Below, piece by piece: positions 5,734 through 7,107 of a stretch of DNA of 7,107 bases. Origin of the DNA: Actinomycetota bacterium (GTDB lineage Bacteria > Actinomycetota > Acidimicrobiia > Acidimicrobiales > BP-101); assembly GCA_030838265.1 (NCBI GenBank), contig JAUTXA010000228.1:1-7107 (forward strand). The letters are read 5' to 3'. Position 1 is the first letter of the stretch, and each line of letters opens with the position of its first letter. Both the position numbers and the translations under genes were made by a program. The notes beneath the pieces were generated by a model. The model ran no database searches. It was not told the origin of the DNA and worked only from the letters and a program-made list of their open reading frames with translations.

Positions 5734-7107
5734 TTACGCCGCCGTGAAGGGGCAGACCCCGTTGGCGGTGTCGGCGTTGGGGACCACGAAGACCTCGTCG
5801 CGGCGACTGACGATCTCGAAGCCGTTCAGGACCGATCCGGCGCCCATCGTTGCACCCGCGACCTTCGAGTTGAAGAGCGCGGTGGGCAGCACGACCGAGA
5901 TCGTGTCGGTGGCCGCGTTGAACGAGCCGCTGAGGGGTGTCAGCGTGGTGCGCGTGGGGTTGTAGTTCCCCAGAAGGAAGCTGTCGCCGCCGGTCGTGGT
6001 GCTGGAGGCGTCGATGTAATAGGAAGCACCGCCGTAGCTGAAGGTGAAGTCGAACAGGACACCGTCAGCGCCGGCCGGCTCCGTTCCGGTCCAGTCGGTC
6101 ACCTTGATGTTGAAGGTGATGGCCGAGGCGGAGGCGTCCCAGCTGAGGCGGCCCTCGGTGACGTCAAGGCTGTCTTCCGAGGGAGTGGGCGTGTTGCCGA
6201 CCAGAATGACCTCGTTGGCATCGCCGGCCGGGTCGAGGACCTGCGGGCTGCCAGGACCGCACACCAGTGGCGCCGGCGGGGCGGGCACGTTGAGGATGCT
6301 GGCGGCGGCCGCCACCACATCGACGAGGCCGGCGCCCTTGTCGAACGACGTCGTCCCACCGGCGTTCAGGGAGTCGGCCTCGTAGGCGGCGCCGAAGGTG
6401 AACTTGTACGCGGTGTCCTTCACGACGTTCTCGATCTGGGCGGGCGTCAACGACGGGTTGGCCTGCGTCAGCTGAGCGACGATGCCGCTGATGTGAGGGG
6501 CGGCCATCGAGGTGCCCGAGATCGTGTTGTAAGAGTTGGGATCGGCCGGCATGGCGCCGCCGGCGTACCCGAAGGAAGTGCAGACCGGCAGCGTCAAGGT
6601 GCAGGCGGCCGTGATGTTGTGGCCCGGCGCCGCGATGTCGGGGTAGGAGTTCTGCAGGCCGGCCTTGCCTCTCGAGCTCGAGGAGTCGAGGCTGCCGTCG
6701 CGGGTCCCGGTGGCCTGGTCGTCATAGTTGGCCACGGCGATGACGCCGTCGGTCGGGTCCTGGGCGTACTGGTTCACGCGGTTGTCGCTGCCATCGCCGC
6801 CGTCGCCGGTGGCCTCGTCGCCGTTGCCGGCCGACCAGACGACGGTCACGCCGCCCGCCACCAGGCGGCGCTGGATCTTCACGATCGCCGAGTTGGGGTC
6901 GAAGTTGTTGGCCACGCCCGCCACGAAGGCCGGGCCCCATGAGTTGTTGACTACCTTGATGGCGGGGCAGGCCGACGCGGCCACGCCCGTGCCGCAGGGG
7001 GCGTCGTGGTGTGCGAGGACCCAGTAGAGGCCCTCGCCGCCGCCGTAGACGGACAGGGCGTTGCCGACCGAGAGGCCGACGATGCTGGCTCCAATGGCAG
7101 AGCCGTG
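5734..7107 (-). CDS. S8 (subtilisin-like) serine peptidase with C-terminal beta-rich domain, 5'-truncated
   Basis: Open from the right edge to TAA at 5734-5736, giving 457 visible residues; the N-terminus is outside. The first visible part, GASIVGLSVGNAL, corresponds to the subtilase strand usually written GVAPGAKLVGLSVG, so signal peptide, propeptide and the catalytic Asp and His blocks lie beyond the window. Visible are VVNNSWGP (52-59), the oxyanion-hole Asn95 in VVWSAGNGDE, the PDIAAPG strand, and nucleophile Ser200 in GTSMAAPHISG. The catalytic domain ends near residue 275. From Cys283 a further ~175 residues, beginning CGPGSPQVLDPAGDANE, are rich in Thr, Ser, Asp and alternating hydrophobics, suggesting a beta-sandwich of unknown role, perhaps binding or stabilising. 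Several cysteines, including the CTLTLPVC pair, fit an exported, disulfide-bonded enzyme. GTG at 6984 is internal and not the start. The likely role is extracellular protein degradation; specificity cannot be read. Confidence 0.94.
   Translation of the reverse strand, partial: HGSAIGASIVGLSVGNALSVYGGGEGLYWVLAHHDAPCGTGVAASACPAIKVVNNSWGPAFVAGVANNFDPNSAIVKIQRRLVAGGVTVVWSAGNGDEATGDGGDGSDNRVNQYAQDPTDGVIAVANYDDQATGTRDGSLDSSSSRGKAGLQNSYPDIAAPGHNITAACTLTLPVCTSFGYAGGAMPADPNSYNTISGTSMAAPHISGIVAQLTQANPSLTPAQIENVVKDTAYKFTFGAAYEADSLNAGGTTSFDKGAGLVDVVAAAASILNVPAPPAPLVCGPGSPQVLDPAGDANEVILVGNTPTPSEDSLDVTEGRLSWDASASAITFNIKVTDWTGTEPAGADGVLFDFTFSYGGASYYIDASSTTTGGDSFLLGNYNPTRTTLTPLSGSFNAATDTISVVLPTALFNSKVAGATMGAGSVLNGFEIVSRRDEVFVVPNADTANGVCPFTAA

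Noticed and set aside
5519..5965. Plus-strand frame running from the mutase end across the small ORF into the peptidase
   Set aside because: It overlaps the mutase C-terminus in another frame and then reads antisense to two minus-strand ORFs. The Ser/Arg/Pro-rich product has no recognisable pattern.
6493..6942. Plus-strand open frame antisense to the peptidase
   Set aside because: It is Val/Arg/Gly-rich shadow coding opposite the conserved subtilase motifs, with no features of its own.
7090..7107. First visible peptidase residues HGSAIG as the catalytic HGTH-type block
   Set aside because: The following residues, GASIVGLSVG, align with the later GVAPGAKLVGLSVG strand of subtilases, about 20 or more residues past the catalytic His. 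The His at the edge is probably not catalytic.

Overview
This 7.1 kb window has very high GC content with strong G/C third-position bias. Codon use, GTG/TTG starts, likely leaderless transcription and gene content all suggest a chromosomal segment from a high-GC actinobacterium. Environmental Acidimicrobiia-like lineages are a reasonable guess, but the sequence alone cannot fix the taxon. There are six protein-coding genes, two of them cut by the window edges. I see no tRNA, rRNA, CRISPR array, insertion sequence or integrase. Coding density is close to total: the only gap worth naming is the ~94 bp between the divergent genes at 3900-3993.

Layout. (1) Positions 2-946 (+) hold the C-terminal ~314 residues of an NAD-dependent epimerase/dehydratase (extended SDR). 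(2) Running the other way, 2967-3899 (-) is a family 2 glycosyltransferase of the polyprenyl-phosphate sugar transferase type with two C-terminal membrane helices. It is followed at once by 943-2907 (-), a large GT-C-like protein with about 13 membrane segments. The stop codons of the epimerase and the GT-C gene share the palindrome CTAG at 943-946. (3) 3994-5577 (+) is a stand-alone methylmalonyl-CoA mutase-type large subunit without a cobalamin-binding domain. (4) Convergent to it, 5734-7107 (-) is the C-terminal part of a secreted-type S8 (subtilase) serine peptidase with an extra C-terminal beta-rich domain. Directly after its stop codon, in the same frame, is a 49-codon coiled-coil ORF (5584-5733, -).

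How the genes may work together. The GT2/GT-C pair looks like a two-step module. The GT2 enzyme would load a sugar onto a polyprenyl phosphate at the inner membrane face, and the GT-C protein would use lipid-linked sugar on the outer face to decorate a glycan or protein. The nearby epimerase fits supply of a nucleotide sugar, although it is on the opposite strand. The mutase belongs to central acyl-CoA metabolism (propionyl-CoA, branched-chain or odd-chain catabolism) and needs a B12-binding partner that is not encoded here. The peptidase is probably an extracellular enzyme unrelated to the rest.

I found no clear undescribed multi-gene system. The points most worth a second look are the in-frame stop-then-TTG junction between peptidase and coiled-coil ORF, the mutase large subunit without its partner next door, the uncharacterised GT-C-like protein with a GDKDPG loop, and the two candidate leaderless promoters back to back at 3900-3993.
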